64,000 nt of DNA from CAJQQY01 sp964564545. Its GTDB lineage: Bacteria; Bacteroidota; Bacteroidia; Chitinophagales; Saprospiraceae. The notes below the pieces were generated by a model. That model did no database searches. It worked only from the letters and a program-made list of their open reading frames with translations, and had not been told where the DNA came from. Location: the NCBI GenBank assembly GCA_964564545.1, contig CAZMBP010000071.1:21081-85080 (forward strand), given 5' to 3'. Of the stretch, positions 35,044-43,906 are shown one piece after another (within the stretch, counting starts at the first letter, position 1; each line of letters starts with the position of its first letter). A program made the position numbers and the translations under genes.

Positions 35044-37685
35044 ATGCTGTATACCACTAATTGGTTACCATCTGCGACGATTATCGCATTTTTATCGTCA
35101 GAAAATAAATTAACCAATTCAAACTCCGTTGTTCCTGCCAATGGAAAATCAGGATGCAACTGACCTTTTTTATCAAATAAAAATATCTGATTTTGTTTTT
35201 TGCAAAGAGAGCCAATCATCGCTTTTCCCATATTTTTGGATTGAACGGGGAAAATGGCATCTTGAGAATTGGAAAATTGATAGGTACCAAAGTTTTGAAA
35301 CTCATCTTGATGATAGTATTGAATTTCCAAATTGTTGTTTTTTAAAACAGCAAAATCTGAATAATTATCTCCTCCAAAATCTGCTGAAGCAAATTTGTAA
35401 TTGTTTTGTTTTCCCTCAGAAACAGGAGATTTTATTTTCCCTTTTTCTAAAAGATTAAAAACTTGAGCTTCTCCATTTTCATCAGCAATGGCCATTTGAT
35501 TTTTTAATTTCCCTAAATGGAAAAAGAGAGGATTAGAATTTTCACCAGAAACATTTCTAACTTCCATTTCTACAAATCCATCTTTTCCAAATGAAAAAAC
35601 ACTTCCTTCAGAATTAATCGCAACAATGAAATCCATGAATTCCGTTTCGAAATGTTTTAATGGAACATTTATCTTGCCTGCGCCTTCAATCGAATTCCAA
35701 CCTGACAAAGGAATTCCCATTTTATCAAAACCATAAATTATTTCGTTTTCGCAAGCCACATAAATCCCAAAATCTCCATCTCCAAAATCTGCCAACAATA
35801 ATCCATTACTTGCTGGCGAAGATAATTCTAAGGGAAAATCGTTTTTATCATTTCCCTCTAAATCCAACAAATAAATTTTGTCCAAAGTATTAAATAGGAT
35901 TCCATTAGCGCTATCTTCAAAAAAATTCGCTGGGAGGATGTCTGATTGAATTTGACTCGTAAGCAATTTTTCCCAAACGATTTCTCCGTCTTGATTTAAT
36001 AAATACAACCTTAAATCTTCATCTTGAATCAAAATATCGTATTCTCCTTTTTCGTCATTAAAAATGACAAAAGGTTGTGTAATCGCCTTTTTTTTCAAGG
36101 GCGTGCGCCATTTTACTTTTGCTTTCTTTAGATTTTCTTTTTCAAAGTACAAATATCCATTAGTAACAAATTCGCCTTTTTCCCAAGCTGCATTTAAACC
36201 AAAAGCTGGAAAATTCTCCCACAAGTCAATTTGTGATTTAGCATTTTTTTCTTTTGCATCAAATGAGTTTTTTAAAAACTGATTCGCCGTCCGACTATTC
36301 CAATAAAATTCCGCCACCTCATTTTGTCCTACCTTTCCTTTCATTTTTAAAAAAGGTATATGGCTTGCTAGAGTTTGATTCGTCACAAATTGATCAATCC
36401 AATTTTCCAAAATTCTAGGCGCACCTGAAAAAACAACATAGTCATCAATAAAAGCATAACAAGGTTTTTTCAAAATCAAAAACTCATCCGAAGCAAATGG
36501 AATAGGTAAATTTTCAGTTGCAATCTGTCTAATATTATAAGTTTGATAATCCCAATTATTCGTCACTCCCAAACTGTCCGTCCATTTTTCTAAATAATGT
36601 TGAGCAGTTTTCACTTGGCCATTTTTGATTTGATAAGCGATGAATTTTTCTGCTTGCATCTTTTTAGTAAAAATTTCAGTTCGTCCAATTAACCACTCCT
36701 CCCCTAGCCATGGCAAAAACGATTTTTCAAAAAGTCCTGATGTTTTTTTTGAATTAATATTCCCAGAGAGTCCTTTCAAACTATGCCTAAAAAAATAACC
36801 AATATTTTTAGGCAATACTTCTGCTGATTTGGAATTTGTAAATGTGTTGTTGGAAAAAAGATTTTCCAATAATACATTACCATATTTCTTTTTCACACAA
36901 CCATTCATACTCACTCCTTCTTTTTGGAAATCCAAAATCCAATGTCCTGAATAAATATTGTTAGAGAAATAATTTAAATACTTAGTGGCATTTTTATCTA
37001 AAAAAGGATTAGCGAAAGATTTTAAATTATCAAAATGAATCGAAATTTCAACTTGCTGTTTTGTCCTTTTTGTTTTCTTGGAAAATTGAAAAAGTTCATT
37101 TCCTAGTAAATTGGTGGAAGGATTTTTCAATTGTTCCATCGCACTTTCCACCAGATAAGCATACTTTGAAATCATGATTAAATCCTGATAAACTGCAACG
37201 GTATATTTTTCACCTTTGTCTAGCTCTATTCGATATACTGTATTTTGATTAGCAATTGATTTTCGAGATGGAAATTTATCTAAAAGTTCTGGCAGTTTGA
37301 AAACTTGTTTTTCATCTTTTAATACATATAAAAAGTCCACATCAGATTTCCCACTCAAATGCAAGCCTGCAGTTATTGGACTGTTTAGTAAAAGTTGAAG
37401 GTGATTTTTATTTTTAGAAAAGAGCTGGCGAATTACCCGAAAATCTTCTGACATTTTTTTTACGAAAAAAGCATCACTCATTTCCTCAGCATATGGCATC
37501 TTTGCAACTTCATGCCGCAACATATAATAATCATCGAATTCTAAAATGATTGCTGTATTTTGTGGAATTGCTTCAATGGGTTGGACGCTCGCAAAAGGAT
37601 TGCGGTAAGTTTCTTGAATAAAGAAAAACCAAACGAGCGAGGAAATTAACCCTAAAGCGAAAAAGAATAAAAGTAGTTTTTTCAA
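35040..37685 (-). CDS. exported/anchored 881-aa protein, DUF3352-like front and propeller-like end
   Basis: An uncleaved signal anchor (LLLFFFALGLISSLVWFFF, 4-22) is followed by ~500 residues of alpha/beta sequence that begins IPQNTAIILEFDDYYMLR, a pattern like the DUF3352 family. From about 530 to the end comes a beta-propeller-like run, with blades such as EYDILIQDEDLRLYLLNQDG, YLLDLEGNDKNDFPLELSSP and IYGFDKMGIPLSGWNSIEGA, as in PQQ- or FG-GAP-type repeats. It probably faces the periplasm. Function is unknown. The stop codon is supplied by the following repeat. Confidence 0.65.
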   Translation of the reverse strand: MKKLLLFFFALGLISSLVWFFFIQETYRNPFASVQPIEAIPQNTAIILEFDDYYMLRHEVAKMPYAEEMSDAFFVKKMSEDFRVIRQLFSKNKNHLQLLLNSPITAGLHLSGKSDVDFLYVLKDEKQVFKLPELLDKFPSRKSIANQNTVYRIELDKGEKYTVAVYQDLIMISKYAYLVESAMEQLKNPSTNLLGNELFQFSKKTKRTKQQVEISIHFDNLKSFANPFLDKNATKYLNYFSNNIYSGHWILDFQKEGVSMNGCVKKKYGNVLLENLFSNNTFTNSKSAEVLPKNIGYFFRHSLKGLSGNINSKKTSGLFEKSFLPWLGEEWLIGRTEIFTKKMQAEKFIAYQIKNGQVKTAQHYLEKWTDSLGVTNNWDYQTYNIRQIATENLPIPFASDEFLILKKPCYAFIDDYVVFSGAPRILENWIDQFVTNQTLASHIPFLKMKGKVGQNEVAEFYWNSRTANQFLKNSFDAKEKNAKSQIDLWENFPAFGLNAAWEKGEFVTNGYLYFEKENLKKAKVKWRTPLKKKAITQPFVIFNDEKGEYDILIQDEDLRLYLLNQDGEIVWEKLLTSQIQSDILPANFFEDSANGILFNTLDKIYLLDLEGNDKNDFPLELSSPASNGLLLADFGDGDFGIYVACENEIIYGFDKMGIPLSGWNSIEGAGKINVPLKHFETEFMDFIVAINSEGSVFSFGKDGFVEMEVRNVSGENSNPLFFHLGKLKNQMAIADENGEAQVFNLLEKGKIKSPVSEGKQNNYKFASADFGGDNYSDFAVLKNNNLEIQYYHQDEFQNFGTYQFSNSQDAIFPVQSKNMGKAMIGSLCKKQNQIFLFDKKGQLHPDFPLAGTTEFELVNLFSDDKNAIIVADGNQLVVYSM

Positions 37686-37714
37686 AGTAAGTGTCTCTTA
37701 ATAGTATGTAATTT

Positions 37715-37749
37715 CGTTGAACGTTAATCGTTTGACGTTTGACGATAAC
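37715..37749. repeat. 7-nt-periodic CGTTnnn array between divergent genes
   Basis: Five units in strict 7-nt phase: CGTTGAA (37715), CGTTAAT (37722), CGTTTGA (37729), CGTTTGA (37736), CGATAAC (37743). It fills the short divergent gap between the 881-aa gene and the DUF423 gene. The same CGTT heptamer type recurs at 62903-62965. Confidence 0.75.
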
Positions 37750-37766
37750 ACAAAAATAGAATTTTT

Positions 37767-38156
37767 ATGTCTAAAAATCTTTTATCCGTAGGTGCATTGT
37801 TAGGATTATTGGCAGTTGCAATTGGTGCATTCGGCGCACATGGTTTGGAAGGAAAAATAACTGAAGCTAGAATTACCACTTTTGAAACTGGAGTTGATTA
37901 TCAGTTTTATCACACGTTTGCGATTTTTATTGCGGTGGGATTAGCTGCGTATTTTAAAGATGAGTTTTTTCTTCGAGCAGGTTGGCTCTTTGTGATTGGA
38001 ATATTATTTTTTTCTGGGTCGTTGTATTTGTTGGCAACTCGGACTTATTTGGGTATTGAAAGTTGGTCGAAAATTATCGGACCGATTACTCCGATTGGAG
38101 GGTTGTTTTTTATTGCAGGTTGGGGGGTTTTGTTTTACGGGATTTTAAAAAAATAA
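37767..38156 (+). CDS. DUF423 family small membrane protein
   Basis: A 129-residue protein with four transmembrane helices (about 5-25, 45-63, 70-90 and 105-127). The family signature AIGAFGAHGLEGK (about 17-29) and the YHTFAIF and PIGGLFFIAGW segments identify it as DUF423 (YgdD-like), found in the inner membrane of many bacteria with unknown role. It starts 82 bp from the divergent 881-aa gene and is followed after 6 bp by the next gene, so the two are probably co-transcribed. Confidence 0.9.
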   Translation: MSKNLLSVGALLGLLAVAIGAFGAHGLEGKITEARITTFETGVDYQFYHTFAIFIAVGLAAYFKDEFFLRAGWLFVIGILFFSGSLYLLATRTYLGIESWSKIIGPITPIGGLFFIAGWGVLFYGILKK

Positions 38157-38162
38157 AATACT

Positions 38163-38588
38163 ATGTTTTATAACATCAAACCTGAATGCCCAGCTCAAAT
38201 GGGTAGCAAAACCATATTTGATAAAAGTGTTACCCCTTGGAAAATCACTCAACTTCACTTAGTATTCGATGTATGGTTGGGTGGAGATTTGTTAAAAGAA
38301 TCTCCGTGCTTTTTTGTTACAGAAAGGTTTTTGGAAAAAATAAAAATCGATGAAATTTCAGGGTTAAAGTCAATTAGTCCAATTCGTGTTTCGTCTTCTG
38401 AAACTTTTAAAAACTTGTATCCTAATCGTATCCCACCTAATTGTTTTCTACTACAAATCAATGGGAAACCTGGAGTCGATGATATTGGGATTCACCCTTC
38501 TTCTCAATTAATTATATCTCAAAAATTTCTTGACCGTTTAAGAAAGGTTGATTTAAGCAATGCAAAGATCAAAGTTTTCGAAGATTAA
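38163..38588 (+). CDS. small cytosolic protein, possibly an immunity-like (DUF1629/Imm-type) protein
   Basis: The 141-residue protein lacks signal and membrane segments. The layout resembles small polymorphic-toxin immunity proteins of the DUF1629/Imm11-like group: FFVTERFLEKIKIDEISGLK in the middle and LIISQKFLDRLRKVDLSNAKIKVFED at the end, both of the type 'element reports strand, then helix'. No toxin gene is nearby. It starts 6 bp after the DUF423 gene. The immunity link is a weak pattern match, and the protein should otherwise be called hypothetical. Confidence 0.45.
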   Translation: MFYNIKPECPAQMGSKTIFDKSVTPWKITQLHLVFDVWLGGDLLKESPCFFVTERFLEKIKIDEISGLKSISPIRVSSSETFKNLYPNRIPPNCFLLQINGKPGVDDIGIHPSSQLIISQKFLDRLRKVDLSNAKIKVFED

Positions 38589-38754
38589 AATTCTGAGAAC
38601 ACTTTTCTGTTTCTCTTTCCATATTGTATCAACCAAGACATTCCCATTCATAAATAATCAAAGTTATTCTATCCTTTCTCTTTTTTTCAAATCCACCAAC
38701 CTATTTACCCTAAAAAGTGTTAAATTGAAATAACTGAAAATTCAAATCAAAAAA

Positions 38755-41136
38755 ATGATACATAATCCACCGACATTAATATTTAAAAAAGATGTTTTCG
38801 ATGCAAGCTGCCCTACAGGACTTTCTATCATAGAAGAAATGAAAAAGTTCCCTTTTTCAACCAAGTTAAGTTTTAAGCCATTAATAAAATACTGGGAAAA
38901 CCTTCTAGATAGTACTGATCTTGATGAAAAGGTGATTGCTCGAGAAGTATTTAACCAATTAGATAAATTCCCATTTTTCAAAGAACCTATTGAAGATGAG
39001 TCTATTTTGGAAAATCACCAAGACGTTGTCAATCTTCTTTTAAGTGGATTTTTTCCTTCTATCCAAAGAAAAAAATTATTGGGAGCTGCCCATAAACCAT
39101 TTGATATGGAGCCGTTTTTTCGTACTCCTGCCATGATTAATTTCATGAGTTCTGGCCAACTTAACATTCATTTCGATATGGAAATGGAGGTTGCCAAAAA
39201 AATGGGAGTCGTTAAAGCTTGCTGTTTTATTTTAAATCAACACTACGGTCAAAAATTAGAAGTAAACCCTTCTTTTATTTACACCTTAGGAATCGAAGGG
39301 ACTTCAAAAATCGGCCATTATAAATCTTTGTCAGATAAACAATTTGTCAATGTCATTCCTACTAAACCTCTGAAAAAATTAACGCAGGAACAAATTAACC
39401 AACTACTTCGAAATGTCTATGACACCGAGCTTTGGTTGAAAATGATACCACCTGAAAATTTCGAATTCCAAGGGATCGGATTAGAAAGATTAATCAACAT
39501 CACAGGTGAAGAAACACTCTCCAAAATGAAATATAAATTATTGGAGAAGGATGCCATCGTCAAACCTGAAAACATAAATGCACTTGAAAAAGATCTAAAA
39601 ACATATTTTGACATTCCAGAATTAAGATTGGGAATTACAGCTTTGGATTACCCAACCGAATTTGAAGTTTCTCATCGATACAAAATCAGATATGATTTTT
39701 TAGCAAAAAAACACACTAATATTTTATCCGAAAATAATAAGGGTTCACTTTATGAAAAAGTCTGTCAATGGAATACTGAAATGATTATTGAAGACTTGAG
39801 TAAATATGAAGATGGCACTTCATTTCCAAAAGATTTAATGGATGAAGGAATCAAAAGTATTATCGTTGCTCCTTTAGTTAATAAAGATAAACGCGTGATT
39901 GGAATTTTAGAAATTGGAGCACCCAAAGCTTTTCAGCTGACTAGTTTCCATAAACTAAGGTTAAAAGCAGTTACCCCTTTGTTTTCTATGTCTTTACTTC
40001 GAAGTAGGGAAGAAATCGACAATCGGATTGAAGCAATTATGCGAGAGGAATTTACAGCGATGCATCCAAGTGTGGAATGGAAATTTATCGATGAAGCTTT
40101 TGAGATCATGGAAAAACGAGAAAATGATCCAGACTTTTCCAATATGAATCCAATTGGATTTGAAAATATTTATCCACTTTACGGTCAAGCAGATATCGTT
40201 GGTTCGTCTCACTTGAGGAACATTTCTATTCAAGCTGATTTGATTGCTAATTTAAATTTGATTAAAAATGTTTTTTCAGTTGCTATCAAACATATCACCT
40301 TTCCTCTTTTGGGTTTAAAATTATCTGACGTAGAAAAAAATATCAAATCTATTCTCAAAGGAATTACTTCTGATGATGAAACCAGAGTTTTAGAATTTAT
40401 CAAAAATGAAATTCATCCTTTATTTGAAGAAGTTAAAAACAGAAATCCAGAAATCCGAGCAGAGATTATTTCTTATTATGACAAATTAGACCCAAACTTT
40501 GGATTCCTTTACCAGGATCGAAAAAAATATGAAGAAAGTGTTGCGAAAATAAATGACATGATTTCATGGGTGCTTAATGATGCTGAAAAGGAAGGTCAAA
40601 AAATGATTCCACATTATTTTGATGAATACAAAACGGATGGTGTCGAATATGATATTTATACCGGACAATCACTTTTAAAACAAGGAACCTTTAATGAAAT
40701 CCACCTACATAATTTACGATTATGGCAATTGATGACTATGGTTGAAGTGACTCGAAAAGTAGAAAAACTGAAAGCAACTTTAGAAGTGCCTTTGGATACT
40801 GCTCAATTGATTTTTGTTTATGGAAATCCACTTTCGATTGTTTTTAGGCTGGATGAAAAAAGGTTCGATGTAGATGGAGCATATAATGTTCGATATGAAA
40901 TCATCAAAAAACGAATTGACAAAGCGACGATCGAAGGAACCGGCGAACGATTAACTGTCAAGGGTAAAATTGCTATTGCTTATACCTCTGAAAAAGATAA
41001 GATGGAGTATTTACAATATCTCAACTTTTTAAAAGAAAAAAAATACATAACTGGAGAGATTGAAGATTTGGCACTTGCTAAAATGCAAGGTGTCGAAGGA
41101 CTAAAAGCCTTACGAGTTACTGTTGAAATGATTTAA
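38755..41136 (+). CDS. large cytosolic GAF-domain protein
   Basis: The 793-residue protein has no signal peptide or membrane segment. A GAF domain is visible at about residues 315-430 (EKVCQWNTEMIIEDLSKYED ... IKSIIVAPLVNKDKRVIGIL, EIGAPKAFQLTSFHKLRLKA). The ~300 residues before it and ~360 after it are helical and match nothing I know. No kinase, cyclase, GGDEF or HTH output domain is present. It precedes by 70 bp a PycTM-like membrane protein, so the pair may sense a small ligand (cyclic nucleotides are common GAF ligands) and signal to the membrane. That link is inference. Confidence 0.7.
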   Translation: MIHNPPTLIFKKDVFDASCPTGLSIIEEMKKFPFSTKLSFKPLIKYWENLLDSTDLDEKVIAREVFNQLDKFPFFKEPIEDESILENHQDVVNLLLSGFFPSIQRKKLLGAAHKPFDMEPFFRTPAMINFMSSGQLNIHFDMEMEVAKKMGVVKACCFILNQHYGQKLEVNPSFIYTLGIEGTSKIGHYKSLSDKQFVNVIPTKPLKKLTQEQINQLLRNVYDTELWLKMIPPENFEFQGIGLERLINITGEETLSKMKYKLLEKDAIVKPENINALEKDLKTYFDIPELRLGITALDYPTEFEVSHRYKIRYDFLAKKHTNILSENNKGSLYEKVCQWNTEMIIEDLSKYEDGTSFPKDLMDEGIKSIIVAPLVNKDKRVIGILEIGAPKAFQLTSFHKLRLKAVTPLFSMSLLRSREEIDNRIEAIMREEFTAMHPSVEWKFIDEAFEIMEKRENDPDFSNMNPIGFENIYPLYGQADIVGSSHLRNISIQADLIANLNLIKNVFSVAIKHITFPLLGLKLSDVEKNIKSILKGITSDDETRVLEFIKNEIHPLFEEVKNRNPEIRAEIISYYDKLDPNFGFLYQDRKKYEESVAKINDMISWVLNDAEKEGQKMIPHYFDEYKTDGVEYDIYTGQSLLKQGTFNEIHLHNLRLWQLMTMVEVTRKVEKLKATLEVPLDTAQLIFVYGNPLSIVFRLDEKRFDVDGAYNVRYEIIKKRIDKATIEGTGERLTVKGKIAIAYTSEKDKMEYLQYLNFLKEKKYITGEIEDLALAKMQGVEGLKALRVTVEMI

Positions 41137-41206
41137 AAAGAATAAATTTCTAATGAAATTTCTTAGATTTGACATGTAATTGAAAAGCAAACAAACAAAG
41201 GAAATT

Positions 41207-41830
41207 ATGGAAGAGTTGAATTCTGAAAAACCTCTAATAGAAAATAAAGAGAAAAAGGAGAAGAAAAAGAAAAAGAAAAAATCTGCTGGTGGTTTGGTAG
41301 ACAACAGTAAAGGAGCTCAAGTTATGTTCAAAACAGCTCTTCGAAATCATATTGACCTTACCAATATTGCTGATAATAAAGCCAATATTATCCTTACCAT
41401 TAATGCTATTATCATTACTATTGCATTGCCTTTATTATCAGCTTACGCACCTTCTAATCATCATTTATATGTTCCTGCATTTTTCTTACTAAGTACAAAT
41501 GTGGCAAGTATTGTCTATGGTGCTTTAGTTACTCGTCCAGTTAGGATGCAAGGAACAACTCCTTTACATAAAATCAAGGAAGGAAGATCGAACCTTTTCT
41601 TTTTTGGAAATTTTTATAATATGTCAATAGAAGATTACCGAAAAGGTGTTCGAGAAATAATTTCTGATGATGATTTATTGGATAATGTAATTGTGACTGA
41701 TTTGTATTATCTGGGACAAGCTCTTGGGAAAAAATATGAATTGCTTCGAAGGTGTTATACCGTATTTATGATCGGAATGATCTTGACTGTGGTGACTTTT
41801 ATTATTGCTTTTTTCACAGCACATCCGTAG
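41207..41830 (+). CDS. Pycsar-effector-like (PycTM) membrane protein
   Basis: The 207-residue protein begins at ATG 41207, with AAAGGAAATT as ribosome-binding site; a TTG 27 bp earlier is in frame but less likely. A Lys-rich stretch (about 14-25) precedes the PycTM-type core. TALRNHIDLTNIADNKANII matches the ADxKAxxLL hallmark helix, followed by TM helices at about 67-82, 91-108 and 185-204. In known Pycsar systems this domain opens or disrupts the membrane when it binds cCMP or cUMP. No cyclase gene is adjacent. The stop codon lies within the hairpin 41827-41854. Confidence 0.72.
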   Translation: MEELNSEKPLIENKEKKEKKKKKKKSAGGLVDNSKGAQVMFKTALRNHIDLTNIADNKANIILTINAIIITIALPLLSAYAPSNHHLYVPAFFLLSTNVASIVYGALVTRPVRMQGTTPLHKIKEGRSNLFFFGNFYNMSIEDYRKGVREIISDDDLLDNVIVTDLYYLGQALGKKYELLRRCYTVFMIGMILTVVTFIIAFFTAHP

Positions 41831-41854
41831 AGACAAGACATGACTTGTCTCTAC
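41827..41854. repeat. perfect hairpin that contains the PycTM stop codon
   Basis: GTAGAGACAAG (41827-41837) and CTTGTCTCTAC (41844-41854) pair perfectly over 11 bp with a 6-nt loop. The stop TAG (41828-41830) lies in the left arm. It lies between convergent genes and may also act as a terminator. Confidence 0.88.
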
Positions 41855-41866
41855 AGATATAAATTA

Positions 41867-42673
41867 TCAAAACCTCAAACTGAAATATCCACCAGTAGGA
41901 TTTAAAGACAGTTCTATATTTTCGTTACGTTTTTTAATTTTATGAATTTGTGGAACCAGAATACCAATCGCAGCACCAACAGCATACCCAGTAATCACAT
42001 CAGTTGGAAAATGTTTCCCAGCTCGAACTCTCAGATATCCAGTAATTGCAGGAATGGTTGCAGCTGCTCCCCAAACGACTGGTTTCCATTTTGAGTCTGG
42101 ATGGTAATCGGCAAAAACTTTGGCAGTAAAAAATGAACTCGCTGCCACTACAGAAGCATGACCTGAGAAAAAAGAAAAGCGAGCATTTTTTTCCAATTTT
42201 AGAGATATATCAAAATCAGAATTATATACAAAAGGACGATTTCGAAGAACAGTTTTTTTTGTAATGGCAGTTATTCCTACAGTTAGAAATAAAGTTTCAC
42301 CATAAATTAGAGAAATACTTTTAGCATCTTTTCTCATTTTTTTGGAAAAAGCAAATAAGGAAGGCATCGCAATCGCAGTATAGAAAAATACGTCGCTAGC
42401 TTTTTTTGCAGTCATAGAAGAATAAGAAGTAGCAATTCTATCAAAACGATTAATTGAATTCTTATCCAGTAACCCGACTTCTTCTTCATTCAGCACCGGA
42501 GCCTTTGTATGCAAATAATAGCCTATACCAAGACCTGCTGAACCAATGGTATAGATGATAGCATCTTTCTTTTTGGTACATTGGTAAGGACTTTCAATTT
42601 GGGCTTGTAGATTAGAAAATGGAGTTAGGAAAAAGAATAGGAATAGAAAATTGATGATGGTTTTTATCGCCAT
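41867..42673 (-). CDS. exported PAP2 family phosphatase
   Basis: A 268-residue protein with a signal peptide (1-25, ending NLQAQ) and a type 2 phosphatidic acid phosphatase domain. The three motifs are KTVLRNRP (C1), FFSGHAS (C2, Ser-Gly-His) and RVRAGKHFPTDVITG (C3), at about residues 140-147, 167-173 and 209-223. Several hydrophobic helices surround them. It should dephosphorylate lipid phosphates or undecaprenyl pyrophosphate in the periplasm; the real substrate is unknown. It converges on the PycTM-like gene. Confidence 0.88.
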   Translation of the reverse strand: MAIKTIINFLFLFFFLTPFSNLQAQIESPYQCTKKKDAIIYTIGSAGLGIGYYLHTKAPVLNEEEVGLLDKNSINRFDRIATSYSSMTAKKASDVFFYTAIAMPSLFAFSKKMRKDAKSISLIYGETLFLTVGITAITKKTVLRNRPFVYNSDFDISLKLEKNARFSFFSGHASVVAASSFFTAKVFADYHPDSKWKPVVWGAAATIPAITGYLRVRAGKHFPTDVITGYAVGAAIGILVPQIHKIKKRNENIELSLNPTGGYFSLRF

Positions 42674-42825
42674 AATGATTGTTGATTTATTTTAGATAAT
42701 GTAGATTTATTTGTTTTTAAAAATCGAGTGTTAGAAGATTAATACTCAATACGTATATTTTTTAAAAATGGTGGCTTATATTATTTTTTTTCTCAAAAAA
42801 CATAACGAAAAACTCTTAACCTCAA

Positions 42826-43866
42826 ATGAAATATCACCTTTTTATTTTACTTCTTTTGTTCGGGAATTCTACATTTTCTCAAGTCAAACCTAGTCTATTT
42901 CCAGAAGATTTACTAGAAAACGATCTTGAAGCCCGATGTTATTGTTCTCCAGGGGTATATAATAAATCAAAATCTCGTGGAGTTGAATTAGCATATGGGT
43001 GGATGAATGGTGGAACTTTCAATGAACAGGATTTTCCATTTACTAATCAATTAAGTACTTATGATAAATTAGAAAGTATAGAATTTAAAATAAAAGCTCC
43101 TTTACTTCTAAAAGATAATTTTAAACTTTTGGTTGGCTACCAACATTTTTCTGAAAATTTTAGCTTCCAAAATGTAGGTGCAGATTTCAATCCTGTTTTT
43201 GAAGAACTTAAAAATGAACGACTAAAAAGTAATTCGCTCAGTTTGATTGTATCCAAGCCCATCGATGAAACTCGCTATTTAGCTTTCCGATTTAAATATA
43301 CTTCGAGTGGAGATTATAATTCTCCCTTTTCATTCAATAACAAGTTTGCTATTTATAAATTTTTAGGATTGTACGCTATCAAGCCACATGAAAATTTGGA
43401 GTGGGGAATTGGATTAGCTGTATCCAAAAGTTTTAGAAGAAATAACATTTTGCCATTTATTCTCTACAATAGAAATTTTAATCGAAAATGGGGAATTGAA
43501 ACTGTACTTCCAGCCATGATTTCGGTTAGATACAATCTAAACCCTTCCAATATTTTTCTTGCAGGAATTGAATATAATAGTGAAAGTTATCGAATCGATA
43601 TTAATGAAAATTCCAACTTGACACCTTTGGATTATGCTTATAATCATTCAGAAGTTATCCTTTCTGGAAGAATCGAACATCGTTTCTTTCCCTGGATTTG
43701 GGGAAGTTTAAAAATGGGTTATCAATTTAATTTTAGTAGTGAATTTGAAGCTAAAAATATATCTACCGATGAGTTCAACACTAATCCAACTGGCGCTCCT
43801 TTTTTTAACGTAAGTATTTTTGTTTCTCCTCCCAAAAAAGAAATTGAACATACTCATAAAAAATAG
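42826..43866 (+). CDS. outer-membrane beta-barrel protein, DUF6268-like
   Basis: A signal peptide (1-18, ending STFSQ) precedes a 328-residue part composed of alternating strands such as FKLLVGYQHFSENFSF, RYLAFRFKYTSSGDYN, WGIGLAVSKSFRRNNI and IFLAGIEYNSESYRID, ending near MGYQFNFSSEFEAK with a short charged tail. It resembles the DUF6268 group of Bacteroidota outer-membrane proteins. Function is unknown. It is 40 bp upstream of the first giant phosphatase-barrel gene and in the same direction, so they may be co-transcribed. Confidence 0.65.
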   Translation: MKYHLFILLLLFGNSTFSQVKPSLFPEDLLENDLEARCYCSPGVYNKSKSRGVELAYGWMNGGTFNEQDFPFTNQLSTYDKLESIEFKIKAPLLLKDNFKLLVGYQHFSENFSFQNVGADFNPVFEELKNERLKSNSLSLIVSKPIDETRYLAFRFKYTSSGDYNSPFSFNNKFAIYKFLGLYAIKPHENLEWGIGLAVSKSFRRNNILPFILYNRNFNRKWGIETVLPAMISVRYNLNPSNIFLAGIEYNSESYRIDINENSNLTPLDYAYNHSEVILSGRIEHRFFPWIWGSLKMGYQFNFSSEFEAKNISTDEFNTNPTGAPFFNVSIFVSPPKKEIEHTHKK

Positions 43867-43906
43867 ACTGTAGCTACTTTTTTGAATTTTCTCAAAAAAA
43901 TCAATC

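Noticed and set aside
41180..41206. TTG start for the PycTM-like protein
   Set aside because: The ATG at 41207 has an AAAGGA sequence at the correct spacing.
38755..41830. Complete Pycsar system
   Set aside because: No cyclase domain is found in the GAF protein or next to the PycTM-like gene, so only the effector part is supported.
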